A stretch of DNA of 64,000 nucleotides from Perca fluviatilis. Taxonomy: Eukaryota > Chordata > Actinopteri > Perciformes > Percidae. Shown piece after piece: positions 45,301 through 56,047 of the stretch. The DNA lies in the NCBI RefSeq assembly GCF_010015445.1, contig NC_053133.1, forward strand, positions 744,001 to 808,000. Reading direction: 5' to 3'. A model generated the notes under the pieces. That model saw only the letters and a program-made list of their open reading frames with translations, made no database searches and was not told where the DNA came from. Numbering within the stretch: the stretch's first letter is position 1; every line of letters starts with the position of its first letter. A program made the translations under genes and the position numbers.

Positions 45301-45595
45301 TTTTGTATTTTATACCGATGTATGCCTGATGTACAAAATTATTCATAACCTTGCTCCCCCTCCTCTTCGGGGATGCGTGACCTACAACGGAAGTGCCAGT
45401 AGGACTAGAGCATCTGCCAGGGGAGATTTGGTACCGCAGTACAGAAAAACAGCCTTTGCGCAAAAAGCTTTTTCCGTCAGAGTAGTGGGGTTGTGGAATT
45501 CCCTACCTACAGACATTCGAAACCTTGATAGGTTCTCAAATTTTAAAATAAAACTTAAGTACTGGCTACTATCAGAACAGATCTGCAACCACTAA
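42392..45595 (+). CDS. CR1-like LINE polyprotein: endonuclease and reverse transcriptase
   Basis: An uninterrupted frame of 1067 residues from ATG 42392; the open frame extends upstream to 42170, but that part looks like 5' UTR. Residues ~25-34 are hydrophobic, directly followed by the 2A-like GDVHSNPGP (35-43). Endonuclease: 'HLNIRSI', 'FLSESWL', 'GGGVLLYVRNHF', 'VGLYRPP', 'VLGDFNINW' (~266), 'QIDLIFTN' and 'MSDHNLT'. RT: 'SNYRPISILPIASKI', 'QFGFRKNYSTETAN', 'VFLDLAKAFDTVNH' (~700), 'PTGVPQGSILGPILFSIYIN', catalytic 'MYADDTVLF' (~790) and 'VKYLGIIID'. The C-terminus has 'VVGLWNSLPTDIR'. In such LINEs this protein nicks DNA and primes reverse transcription on the target. All motif residues I checked by eye are present. 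Confidence 0.93.
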   Translation: MANLPATVRPRSRMKSSSPNYKLTSYLLITILLAGDVHSNPGPVCKVEQKPFLPDNVTPQLVNTTELHQGSDNRSVSPIATPQNTILNLNGCIHKEHLNRMTTKRKFELFQPVNQSKVLWDKRLKPKGLLGGHLNIRSIVSKTEQIEGLLMDSNLDFLFLSESWLTELSPKTAFAVQGYHVFRKDRKSGRGGGVLLYVRNHFKCVEVHLNSMQDLESITVTIVLSPQMSFTVVGLYRPPTSTKTFYDKLKSVLKEIGSKTELIVLGDFNINWAEKPKRYQLKNILDQFNLTQMILGPTRITQSTQTQIDLIFTNKPERITKSFNLVTGMSDHNLTLIVRKLTKKRFLYRQEGKNVFNVIPKSLIGQLEEKLKDIDWNDVMQSGDIEQAFIYMVDRVNTTKNEFSKNISYSSKIHLPWLNEQLWKLMKQRDLALKAALKSKLPHDKRKFQNLLNKVVKELRQAKANYFIKLIEDSKGNSKLIWKNIDKITKKENKSVQNWIIQDQLKLIEDKEKIATIFNSFFLNSVECLARKFGFRSGVLQPMNNEAPVFKIENVSESTVLKTIDNLKGSRSKDVYDIDARFFKTYKTIFCKPLTHLTNLSIANSYFPNCWKMAAVTPIFKAGDRTLPSNYRPISILPIASKIVERVVCDQLITYLNESEVNLHPMQFGFRKNYSTETANCYFVEQIRSQLDKGGVVGAVFLDLAKAFDTVNHNCLMSKLQNFNLSDTALKWMKSYLSNRSQCTRVVDKCSSFASCPTGVPQGSILGPILFSIYINDLPQACPGVNVIMYADDTVLFTHARTKELAASKLSSAMVKVSDWLNESCLSLNVSKTVCTYFTVRKQNSVNPDIIFNGEAIKFVTHVKYLGIIIDQHLSFKKQVKRVINNVKFNLNNFKNIRHQLSQSAALLLVHTLILPHLSYCITTWSQADVTTLKPVYSLHKQIMKVLDKKPRDYYYCTILKRLHFLSFKNFVFYTDVCLMYKIIHNLAPPPLRGCVTYNGSASRTRASARGDLVPQYRKTAFAQKAFSVRVVGLWNSLPTDIRNLDRFSNFKIKLKYWLLSEQICNH
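42494..42520 (+). other. 2A-like motif GDVHSNPGP
   Basis: Residues 35-43 of the CR1-like ORF. The canonical 2A ribosome-skipping signature is D-V/I-E-x-N-P-G-P; here His replaces Glu, and everything else matches. A hydrophobic run (SYLLITILLAG) directly precedes it, so it could also act as, or overlap, a signal peptide. Activity cannot be judged from sequence. Confidence 0.75.
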
Positions 45596-45830
45596 CGACT
45601 GTGTTGCAAATGATCTGTTCTTTATATTTTGGTTTTAAATTTTATATTTCTGGATATGTATGTATTGTGATGTTTTATGTGGTGTATTTAATGTATGTTA
45701 TTTTATTTGTTTACCTGCCCAGGGACAGCAGATGTAAACTAGCTATTAGCTAATTCTGGTGCAATTACTTTTAATTGTGCATTGTCCCTGTAAAAATAAA
45801 CAATAAAATGAAAAAAAAAATATATATATA

Positions 45831-46308
45831 TATACATTTGAAATTTTGCCATAGGGCCTATTTAACACCGAGAATAAGACACCAAATGGGTCTGGTCTCT
45901 GATCCGTATTGTTCATTCTGCCCCCACGGAACCACTGGCTCCTTTATGCATGTTATGTGGGAATGCCCAGGGGTATTTGGTCTGTGGAGGGAGGTGATTG
46001 GTGTTATTGCCGATTTAACAGGTGTCCAGTTCCCAATGGATCCTGCGGTGCATCTCTTAAATGATGATTCCCGTCTTGGTCTTCCAGAGAAAACTCGTAA
46101 AGTTTGGCTAGCAGGTTTAACTGCAGCCAAGAAGATAGTAGCTCAGCGTTGGAAATCTCATGATATCTCTAGGGTTCACTGGCTCCGGTCGTTTTTGGAT
46201 ATCTCTTACCTAGAATTGTCGTCAGGAAGAATAAATGATGCTCAGCCGCATACAATTTTGATATGGGAGAAGTTGATATCTGATTTGAAAGATCTTTTGT
46301 TGAGATAA
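45831..46308 (+). pseudogene. L1-1 ORF2p C-terminal region
   Basis: It continues L1-1 ORF2 after the nested LINE: 'HLKFCHRAYLTPRI', then the Cys-rich 'CSFCPHGTTGSFMHVMWECP' (C-x2-C, H, C pattern of the L1 C-terminal domain), 'FGLWREVIGVI' and a final 'WEKLISDLKDLLLR' before TAA. This segment itself has no internal stop. The 3' UTR runs to about 46420, followed by the A-rich tail. Confidence 0.88.
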
Positions 46309-46441
46309 GAATGCTCTGTCTGTGTTTGTATTAACAACCTGCTGGAGGGTGGAGGGGAGGGGGTTTGACTTTAAAATGTGTTAGAAATTGGAGGTGTGTG
46401 TATGTAATTTCTTATATGTTAATAAAAAATTAATAACAAAA

Positions 46442-46457
46442 AAAAACTGTCAACCTT
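46442..46457. repeat. L1-1 target-site duplication, right copy
   Basis: An exact 16-bp match to 36988-37003. Confidence 0.92.
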
Positions 46458-48558
46458 ATGGTGTAACGGATAACGGAGCGTTTAGCTTAGCCCTCCTCCC
46501 CACCTCCAAATGCCAAACTCTAGGATTCAAAGTGATAGTCCACAAAACAATGGTTGATGTCAAGGTGGCTACATCAACTTCTTTTACACAGTCTATCGAT
46601 CTTTCTCATGACTGGACACATGCACGCTGTCCTGCTCACCATTGGCCTAACATTTTCAAACAGGAAGTGATGATGTTATCATCATGCTCAAATGTGGAGA
46701 GGGCTAAATACAAGGGCCTCCTAAAACATCTTGCCTCATCAGGGTTCCTCAGTGACTTTACGTGACTATGTGACGCATCTTGTCGATGCAAGCTGTCCCA
46801 TCCAACAGACAATTGATGTTCTGAGATTTTCTTGCCAAGTTACAAGCCAGTTCAAAGGTGTTGATTTTACGTCCATCCAAGAAAATACCTAAAGGTTGCA
46901 GTTCTATCAGGCTGTCATTGATAATCTGATTATACGAATACGTGACAGAAAATTGGTGACTCTTTTGAAACCTCTGGACCAGCATGGTGAGCGACACCAT
47001 TCTCCCCACCTCTACTGAATATGAAATAGGATTTTCAGCATGTAATGAGATAGACAGTCAATTGGCTTTGAGCAAAAAATCTTTCTGCACTGCTTTTTGT
47101 GGACCTCTGGAAAAATGGGCCCTTTGTTAAAGGATGGATAAAAGGAGGACATCATCCATCCTTATCCTGGGTACCAGGACGGCATCCTTAGACACCTGTA
47201 AACAGACCACAATTGTCTGTTCTCTCTGCTTAAAGGTCACATTTTTTATGCATGTTATACACAATTTGTCTTTGTTTAGTCTAATATGGTTAAGCTTTTT
47301 GATTTGCAGTTTGGTATACTAGATTTGTAATGCTTGTGCACTGTGCTCTGGTCTGTGCTGCAGATTTCATCACCAGGGCACTATGGCAGTGGGCTGCTTT
47401 GGTATTGTATTTGTATTCAAATGATATGGATTGCAGTGATGGATGAGGTGACGCCTGTGTAAATTACCCACAGCAGTGGTTGGAACTTGGTACAAGAATG
47501 TGAGCATGTGGATTAGCTATAGGGCCACTGTAGTCTATAAGTTCATATATAGCAGTGCACTCCTTGTATGTAAGCAAGCTAGTATGTGTTATTCCTATAT
47601 ATTATTTACTGTATCCAATTCATTAGCTTGCAAATCCCCCTTCCCATCAAAGACTCCCCGAAAGCCACAGTGTAATGCAAACCTAACAAGTAATGTAGCA
47701 TCACTATTGTTGCTATGGTTACCTGCCATTAATATAGCTTTAGGATTGATTTAGAACAGTGGTTTAGGTGTTTAGTGGTTGAGAAACATTTTCTCTGTGG
47801 CCTTAGTATAAAAAATGAAATAGCAAGTTGTCTATTCTGGTGGCATTTGTCTTCAGGCAGAGTGCATGAATTATAACTGTGAGTAAATATTACATCTCTC
47901 TTAAAATATTTTGATTTAATCAGTAATTAGTTTAGTTTCATCTATTGTTCATAGCTAAACATGTCCATAGACTCTTACAATTGCATTACGATACAATTGC
48001 TTATTATTTAGTGTCTATTGAATAGATGGTGACTTAACAGACATTTATTTAAATGAAAATCTTGATAATATTACTTTAAGTCAACACTATGAGTAACACA
48101 ATAGCCATGTCAACAGATCTTCAATCATGTTCCATAGATTGGAGTGACCAAACAAATAGGATAATGCACAACTAGCTAAAAACAGCAGCAGTACGTATAA
48201 ACGACCCTGATTTCATTTTTATTGCACGTAAGGTTTTTTGTTATCATATGATTTCCTCTGAGTCACACACAGACACACAAAGAAACTGAATTTCCGTGCC
48301 CTTGGAAACAGCTTCTGGGTATAAAATAACATTGTAACTGAAATGAGTGTGTTTCTAAACAATCGCTGCATGGATTAATCTGTGATTGTTAACATTCTGG
48401 CTGTATATGCTGAGTAATACCCAAAAGGCATTTGCTAGAAGCTGATAACTGCAAATCCAAGAAGTCAGCAGTGGTGCACTTAAACTCACCGTACCAAATG
48501 CCTCAGGGTTATTATCGCATTTTGCTCAAGTTCTTAATAAGTTGTGTTGCACATGAAC

Positions 48559-48608
48559 ACGCACGCACACAGACACACACACACACGCACACACACACAC
48601 ACACACAC
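48559..48608. repeat. (CA)n microsatellite
   Basis: An imperfect CA run with CG and AG interruptions. Confidence 0.9.
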
Positions 48609-49289
48609 CTCTGTGCTGCTGATTTTCTTCTGCCAATTGTGCAATAATCTGCAGCTTGCTTTGACACCTGTGAGACCTCCTCAAGCCCCCAATCAACTCT
48701 AAATTGTACAATTGGCTATTTTAGCTATACCAAAGCAAGCAATTGTTTCTGAACATTTTACAAAACTGAAATGAATAAAAAAAGGTAAAACATTTCTTTA
48801 GCCACTGAATGACGCAGGGGAATTTTGACCAGTCACACTTGTGAGGCTTACACATAACAGCTGTCCAGTTTACATATTCCTCTACCACCGCACTCAGGCT
48901 AAAATGCCAACTGTATATAATTAAAGAGGCCGATTACCATGACTCATTTGCTGAGCACATTCATGCTAATCCGATCTATGCCCTCAATAAAAATGAGTGT
49001 GCTAGCTGGGCTAGCTGGCACCAGATGTCTGGAAAAATAGAATACATCCTGCTAACTCTCTAACAAAGGTTAGCTAGCTGCGTTTCATACAAGTCATATT
49101 CAAACACAATCTTTACTTTCGTGCGTAAACAAGAATGTTAAAATTCGTAGTAAAACAGGCATTTCTTAACACCTTGTTGGGCTAGCCACAGTAGAACATA
49201 CTGCCCTTTGGCTTTGCAGCTGGAAAAACTGTTTCCACTACTGACACGTCATTATAGGGTAGATCAACTGTAGCTTGTTTGTTTGTCCA

Positions 49290-49415
49290 GCTTCATTATA
49301 GTTTGTCATCGTCAACTTTAATTTGTAAGCTCAAGCTATAGTTTGTAAGCTTTAGTTTTAGTTTGTGAACTTCAGCTTTAGTTTCTCAGCTTCAGTTTTA
49401 GATTCTCAGCTTGCA
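49290..49415. repeat. Imperfect minisatellite, units of ~20-24 bp
   Basis: Successive copies around 'tttagtttgtaagcttcag' ('agtttgtaagctttagtttt', 'agtttgtgaacttcagcttt', 'agtttctcagcttcagtttt', 'agattctcagcttgcag'), about five to six units. Confidence 0.8.
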
Positions 49416-52294
49416 GCCCAGTTCTTATTTTTTAAATGACAACAAAGACAACAATGCACTCATGTTTCCAGTTAAAACATCAACATATGAACTTATTTCT
49501 GAAATAGTTATAAACACCATAAAATACATTAAATTGACTAATTTAAAAATGATACAGTTCTTGGCAGAGGGATTATTATCCTGCTGAGATATGATTATGG
49601 TGCCTCAGCATTATTGTTTTATTCTTTGTGGCGAGCCCTGTAATGAGAAAAAATGCACGAAAGAGAGGGGGGTGGGTGAACGTGTGTGCTTGCAAATATA
49701 CTATCCAATACAGTCCTATTAATCACTGTGGATAATATGAAAATGAATTATACAGTGTTGTCTCCGTGCTTGGCAGCAATCAAACCCCTCGAGTTTCCTT
49801 GCCACCTGCAATACTACAGTTGAATGGCAAGCCCACTGCCACCATCAATAACACAATAGTTTAGCCTCAGATAAAAATGATAAATGCACTGGCATTCCTT
49901 CAGACCCTGATTCAGCCGACCATTTATTTTAATATTTCAGCAACTACCAGGCGCTATCGTTAATCACAGAGAGCAGGAGAGCGGAGGAGCTGAGATGGGG
50001 TGACGGACGAGGGAGGAGGCGGACGGAGGAGGAGGAATGGGTTTGGGGAATGCCACTTCTCATTGGGGAAGCTGTTGCTCATCTGTCGTAGGCTCGTTGG
50101 GGCATGGCTAAAGGCTCCCGTTCAGTCAAACTCCTCTCCTGTACGCATGACATTTCAATTACACAGCGAGCTCTCATAGCTCTCTCCACAGCCAGATAAG
50201 CCAAGACGCCAAATGCCACACACAGCATGGACACACACATGCACGGTTGCACGCACGCCCGCAAGCACACCCGCAAGCACATGCCCTGCAGGGTTTGTTT
50301 AGAATAGGTGTCATTCTGGTTTGTGACAGGTTAGTGCTCTGTTTGGAAACATTACCAGAAACCTGACTCAAATAGATTTTTGAATAATATAATATTTTTT
50401 TTTGGAATCACTTATGTGAAATATATATGTAAGAAGATAAGACAGTGTAACTAATAATAGGTATGAAAATGAAACGTCTGATAAAAGAGGATGGATTTCA
50501 ACATAATAAGACTGTCCTGTGCAGAAGACAGCACAGGACAGATGATATTCGTGGGTTGAAGTTCAGAAACTATAAGAACTGGGAAGAGTGTATTACTGAG
50601 GAGATCCAATATAAGCAGTTTCATAATGACTTGTATAAGATAGTGTTCGGCAAGCAATAATGTATTATGAGATGAACGGATATAGGAAAAGTATGAACAC
50701 TGGGAAGATGAGATGAATTGGGAAGCTAACCAGCTCTGTGAGAAGACAGCTAGTGGTAGGCGTAGTGAAGCCAGATAACTTGAAAAATAACCTGACTAAG
50801 GTACAGCCACTGGCCTCATTATGGTCTTTCTTCTTAAGGCCTAAATGTTTTCAGCATGTTTTAATGGGGATTTTTGGCTGGCATTTGTTTTTCTCACCCC
50901 CTGTTACATGAAGCCATCACAGTGTCATAGGTAACTGTGAGCACGCTTCTCATTGGTCAGCACCAGCTCAGCATGGAGTCAGTCAAGTGTTACGGTGAGC
51001 GCTCAAGTTCATGACAAAAGTCACAGAGGTGTGTATAATACAATGTTATTTACAACCCAAGATGGCGAAAAAACTAGTTTATTTAAGGCGAAACTAGATA
51101 CAATCGGAAATATTACATTTTGTCAAAAATCTGTGATTAAACATGACTGCAAAGGCCTGCTGCAGACAATGGAACAGGTTGCACTTAATGTGAGCAAATA
51201 ATTATCCTTTAGGGATCAGTCTTTGTTCATGCTATTTAAGACTATTAAACTTTATTGAACTACATAAACTTAATCTATTTGAGATTTTATGGCATTTGGA
51301 CTTTGTAATTGTCTTTGACAAGCTGTCTAAATGCCACATCGGTAATTTAAACATTGTATAAATATATTCATAAACCCACTGAAAACCTAAGAACTAAGAA
51401 AGTCAGTATCCATTAAAATAAATATTTTACTACAACCATAACAGTTCACTTGACTGATTACTTGACATGATCTTGCATCTAGCATACACATCATTATTGT
51501 TTTAAATATGCTTCATAAAGTCAAGTACGCCATAATTCGTTCATATTGGTTACATTGCTTGATAACATTTATGTTACTGATCTCTATGCACCCTTGTATC
51601 ACATATCAAATCAAAAGTTCAATGCATTTCTTTCCTGTAAGAAAGATTTATTTCACCCAAAATATGGAACATACAAATAAAAAAATACTAAATGAAAATT
51701 TGCAACCAGCATACAGAGTCCTCGTGTACTCTGTCTCAGTATACTTTACACGGCAATCAATTAAATTTAAACGCATATGACACTAAATACGTTTATGTGA
51801 GTCGATTTTTTGGCATGTTCTGAAACAATACATTGGGCACACCTTCCCATTGGTGCTTCCTTATCTAGGATGTTACATGAAGAGGAATTGGATTCCTGCA
51901 TTGAACTGGTCTTCACAATGCGTACAGAGGCTGTGTATCTGGAAATGTGGTCTTTTTTTAGCTACTCAAGAAATATCCTCCACCATCCTGCACACACTCA
52001 TCACAGGTCTGATCAGGTAGGTATCATATCCATGTTTGTTTTTTTGGAAAATAAAACACGTGTGGTGGTGTCAGTGTAGCAAACATTGAACACTTCTGCT
52101 CAAGGTAATGCACAGACTTGTTTTTTACTCACTGTTCCCACTGTTGCCATTTTCATTTAAGCAGTTCTTGGTACCATGTGAAGAAATTATCCCATTTTCT
52201 GGGGCTCCACCTGAAAAACTAAATCTTATCTGCATGCATTAGTCTTGAATGTTCCAGGCATCACTGGATGGTGCATCACATTGCCTTCCATAGT

Positions 52295-52420
52295 TTAAAG
52301 TGCTGATATTATGCTTTTTGGCTTTTTCCCTTTCCTTTATTGTGTTATATATCTTTTTTGTGCATGTATGTATTGTCTTGCGTCTTGTTTGTTTCTTATT
52401 GTAGTTGTCAAGGTGATTTA
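52295..52420. mobile_element. Left end of a TTAA MITE related to 18430-18959
   Basis: It starts TTAAAGTGCTGATATTATGC and continues 'tttttggctttttccctttcc', like the start at 18430. No matching right end was found nearby, so it is truncated. Confidence 0.55.
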
Positions 52421-53067
52421 TCCTAGAGAAAACATGAATGTTTTCAGTGACATGGTTGCGCTGTCACTCGATCTCTGCGTCCCATAAGCTAACATTGGAT
52501 TGGTTTCTGAATTTGTAGACTTCTGCCACAGTTATCAGTTACATAAAGGCATGCTCGTGTTCATCTTGTTACTTCCACTTGAACACAAACAAAACCAGTT
52601 TCTTCTCCAAGTTCGGCATTTCCAATATTTTGCTCTCAAGTTGTGATATATTTGATAGTACAAAGTATTTCTAAAATATAGATGAGAGGACCACATTGGC
52701 CTCCAGTTTAATGGCACTGGTGTAATGCATTATTAGCAGGTGCAAACAGTTGTCACAAATAACCACAAAAGCCAAAGACAAGAGTGAAGGCCTGGTCGCA
52801 CCAGCATTTAAAAACGCAAAATAAATTATTTCTGATAGAATTGTATAGTTGCCTGCAGGGGCCATGTAAATCTCTGTGAATTCTTCATGTTGAGTAGTCA
52901 CACCAGAAAATGACACAGCAAAATTCATCCGTGCGTCTCTGCGAAATGTGTGTTTCTAGAAGCTTGGTGATGTAGTGACAGCTAGCAGGACCAGTTAGTA
53001 AACTAGTGTAGGTGGGAGCTAAAAGCTAACTCGCTAGCCAGCTGGTCAAGCACCATCATATCTAGAA
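52421..53067. other. Unassigned DNA
   Basis: No gene or element recognised; includes 'gctaactcgctagccagctgg' near 53025 and nothing with a domain. Confidence 0.35.
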
Positions 53068-54136
53068 GAGCTCCTAATACCTTATTGTCCCACTAGAGCT
53101 CTACGCTCCCAGAATGCTGAGTTACTTGTGGTACCTAGAGTCTCTAAAAGTAGAACGGGAGCCAGAGCCTTCAGTTATCAGGCTCCTCTCCTATGGAACC
53201 AGCTCCCAATCTGGGTTCGGGGGGCAGAAACTGTCACCGCATTTAAGAATGAACATAAAACTCTCCTATTTGATAAAGCTTATAGTTAGGGAGTGAGGAG
53301 TTGCAGCGTCCGCCTAACCAGGCCCACATGCTTCTCTTCATAGTCGTTAGATTAATAATATAACAAAAGTAGAGGGAGGCAGGCCAGCACAGCCCGATCC
53401 GGCAGGGGAGAGTTCCAAGCCCGAACAGGCTACCTCTCCTTTTGACCTGTCTCTCTTAGTTACGCTGTTATAGTTCTAGACTGCCGGGGGAATTCCTTCC
53501 TTTGACACACTGAGCTGCTCTCTCCTCTCCCTTTCTATTACCATTTGTGTGCATCCCATCCCAGAAATGCTTGTTACTAATCCGAGCTTCTGGGGAGTTT
53601 ACTCCCCGGAGTCCTTATGTTTTTTCACCCAGCGTATTTCCTTGGAGAATGTTGGCACCAAGATCCTGGTTGCAGCTGTCGCCGTGGTCCTGCTGCACTC
53701 CCTGCTAAGCTCTGCGGTGCCCTGCAATGTCATGCTGCGTCCTGCTGAACCCTGCTGCTTCCTGCTATGTTCATCCATGCTCTGCTGGGCCACGCTACAT
53801 CCTGTAATGCCCTGCAGCGCCCTGATATGACATGAACTACTACAACTACCATTTGAAGTCACTGTTCCATTATTAATGTGACTATTATTGCCACTGTTCA
53901 TCACATCCCCAACCGGCTCGTCAGACACCGCCTACCAAGAGCCTGGGTCTGTCCGAGGTTTCTTCCCAAGAGGGAGTTTTTCCTCACCACTGTCGCACTG
54001 CTTGCTCTTGAGGGAATTACTGTAATTGTTGGGGCTTTGTAAATTATAGAGTGTGGTCTAGACCTACTTTATCTGTAAAGTGTCTCGAGATAACTTGTGT
54101 TATGATTTGATACTATAAATAAAATTGAATTGAACT
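53068..54136 (+). pseudogene. L2 LINE 3' end: C-terminus and 3' UTR
   Basis: A plus-strand, 5'-truncated copy of the L2-A family. The coding end reads 'YCPTRALRSQ', 'ARAFSYQAPLLWNQLP' and 'FKNEHKTLLFDKAYS' before the stop near 53288. The ~850-base 3' UTR includes the CCTGC-rich tract (53690-53830), the 'gagggagtttttcctcaccactgtcgc' block and the tail 'actataaataaaattgaattgaa'. The counterpart at 22138-23100 is on the opposite strand. Confidence 0.88.
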
Positions 54137-54160
54137 GAATAGTCAAAATACCTATATTAC

Positions 54161-54358
54161 TAGTGATGTCAAAATGAAGCTTCATTAGTTGTATTTGTTG
54201 ACCCGACTAGATGGCATTGATTTAAAAAATAAAATAAAAATTAGGCTCAAGGAATGGCAATTCACTGTGCTTTTAACACTTTGTTGAACAAGGAGCCCCA
54301 TCTATTGGGCTCAGAAAATAAAGAAAATGTTTTAAGAAGCTTCGTTTGGACATCACTA
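54161..54358. mobile_element. MITE with TAGTGATGTC inverted ends
   Basis: The left end is TAGTGATGTCAAAATGAAGCTTC. The right end, reverse-complemented, is TAGTGATGTCCAAACGAAGCTTC, so the ends match over about 23 bp with few differences. Length 198 bp. hAT-like in style, but no clear 8-bp duplication. A related partial copy lies at 20506. Confidence 0.8.
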
Positions 54359-54556
54359 TTTATTATGGCTGCCTTCTATTTTCTCTCTTTGTGGGTTTTT
54401 ACTCCCTGCTGGCATTTGTTCTCAGGATGGTAAATAATTTCATTCTATAAATCATTATTGACAAAGGAAAAAAAGCTTTAAGCTACTTACTGTCAGTCGG
54501 AAAGTCCGCTAGCTGTCTTATTATAATATTTGGTTTCAGAAAAAAAATCTGCTTTT

Positions 54557-54576
54557 TATATATATATATATATAAT
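54557..54576. repeat. (TA)n microsatellite
   Basis: About ten TA units. Confidence 0.85.
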
Positions 54577-54749
54577 AAAATGTATTTCTGCATAATAGTT
54601 AAAAGTGTGAAATTTGTATACAACTGGCAGGAGATGTGTTCTATTGTACAGCAGGATTGCCCACTCTTTGGATAGCATCTAACCAGGATACATAGTAAAT
54701 ATGTTTTATACACCATCAAGGCTGCTCTTGATGAAAATATTTCATAGTG

Positions 54750-55010
54750 TGCTGGTTCTAGGATGGCCAATTACTTCATGTCCTATGGTCCTGTGATAAG
54801 GTCCAGAGATTTTGGACTGGGATACATGATAACCTATGTCGGATTGAAGGGGACCCAGGTTCCTTTCAGCCCAATATTATTTGTTCTGGGAGATGGGTCA
54901 ATCCTAAGCGGGATGGATAAGCACATAAGAAGTTGGGTCAAAACTAGTTTAATGATAGCTAGACAGATTATTTTAGAAAGATGGAGGAATGAAGGGGTCC
55001 TTGAGTCTTT
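54750..55010 (+). pseudogene. L1 ORF2 C-terminal fragment
   Basis: Plus-strand reading from about 54755 gives 'GQLLHVLWSCDKVQRFW', the H-x3-W-x-C and F-W block of the L1 C-terminal domain. After one frame change it reads 'ILFVLGDGSI' and 'LMIARQIILERWRNEG', which follow in L1. There is no RT or endonuclease, and the 3' UTR is not clear. A short, old, 5'-truncated copy. Confidence 0.75.
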
Positions 55011-56042
55011 CCCTTTTGTGTGTAGTCTGTCTTCTTTCCAGGTCTTTGTGGTCTGTAAGGCCTATTTCACCAGCACCTGGAAGACATAAATACTGAAAAA
55101 CAAAATATTCTGTGTAGTTTTGCCTTTTTGCCAAACAGTCATGATTAATTAACATAACCAGAATGTGTGCAAAGTCTTCATAACCTATTACACACTTCCA
55201 GTTGCAGCTGCTGTCACCAGAATTAAATGGAGAAAGCTCTAATATTAGATGAGAAAAATTAGCCTTTCATTATTAAATAAATTAGTCTGTATGTGATTAG
55301 CTCAATAGTTTGCCTATTTTCCTCCCTGCAACCGTAAAAATGATATGGTTAAAATCCTGAAAGCTAAAGGGTCTAATGTGTGACTGTATTTCACTGGAAA
55401 GGATTCCAACTCAGGGACGTACAACAGTCTGCAGCTAAAGACACAGAGTAGACTAGCTGCACTTGCTGCGGCCACTGTCGCTGTCGGAGAAACAACAGAT
55501 GGGATGGGAATGGTGTGTTCACTCATAACTCATAAGACTCGTGCTGCATTCAAAGTGATTGTGTTTTTTTTTTAAAGTATCGGTTCAGGAACAGTTTTAA
55601 AAGTATCGTTTTAGCCCAGGCATCGGGAAAAAAAAAACGATACACAAACCTACACATTTCCTTGTGTTTTTGTCCATCGTGAAACAATGAAATAACAACA
55701 AAAACAAAAAATGCTAAAACTAACTTATATCTTCAGGTCAATATTATTTGTTCAGTATTTTTGGTTTATGGCCAAATACCTGCAAAACTATCCTTAGCTG
55801 TTCTTTGTGTTTAGTGCTAATTAGAATGCTAACAAATTCTAACATATACTGTGATTTTTACCTTTATGAATAAAAGTGTCTTGACTTGAAATTATACTAT
55901 GCTACAAAGTACTACTTGTGTCTTTAGATTCTTGCCTCAACTTGACCTTCTTTACTTCATCAGCCATCACCCACAGCCAGCCTTCTGCCAGATTATTTTT
56001 GTATCTTCAGCCCTGGGTCACCTACTTTCACCTGCATTAAAG
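55011..56042. other. Unassigned DNA
   Basis: No gene or element with defined ends. AT-rich, with a few T and A runs. Confidence 0.35.
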
Positions 56043-56047
56043 GTCAC

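Larger units (their letters stand above)
42051..45825 (+). mobile_element. CR1-like LINE nested in L1-1 ORF2, apparently full length
   Basis: A plus-strand insertion in the L1-1 ORF2 C-terminal region. L1 reads 'NPNHRYI' before it and 'HLKFCHRAYLTPRI' after it, so the edges can be placed in the TATATA tracts at 42041-42050 and 45821-45833. It has a ~340-base 5' UTR, one uninterrupted ORF, a ~220-base 3' UTR with AATAAA-like signals (45796-45808), an A-run and a TA tail. The target duplication is hidden in the TA repeat. Clade: CR1/L2/Rex1 group, exact family not assigned. Confidence 0.88.
37004..46441 (+). mobile_element. L1-1 retrotransposon, near full length, with nested LINE
   Basis: It begins GGGACTTCCGGTGAGGCACG with a short 5' UTR, encodes ORF1 (37144-38034) and ORF2 (38659-42050 plus 45831-46308), and ends in an A-rich tail near 46420-46441. 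The 16-bp target duplication flanks it. Removing the nested CR1-like LINE leaves about 5.7 kb, normal for a full-length fish L1. Damage is limited to one ORF1 stop and a few ORF2 frameshifts, so the insertion is fairly young. Confidence 0.92.
46458..52294. other. Long unassigned, repeat-poor DNA
   Basis: This is the only long stretch without clear mobile-element coding sequence. The open frames are short (at most ~125 codons) and show no domain; the minus frame 47009-46758 has ordinary composition but no recognisable motif. It includes a CA microsatellite (48559-48608), a small minisatellite (49290-49415) and a GGAGG-rich patch (49970-50045). It is probably ancestral intergenic or intronic DNA; exons cannot be excluded from sequence alone. 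Confidence 0.45.

Noticed and set aside
46758..47009. 83-residue minus-strand frame as a host exon
   Set aside because: No splice-site, motif or family support visible; a frame of this length is expected by chance.
50463..50660. 65-residue plus-strand frame as a small gene
   Set aside because: Overlaps an equally long minus frame, has no motif, and no promoter or conservation evidence is available.
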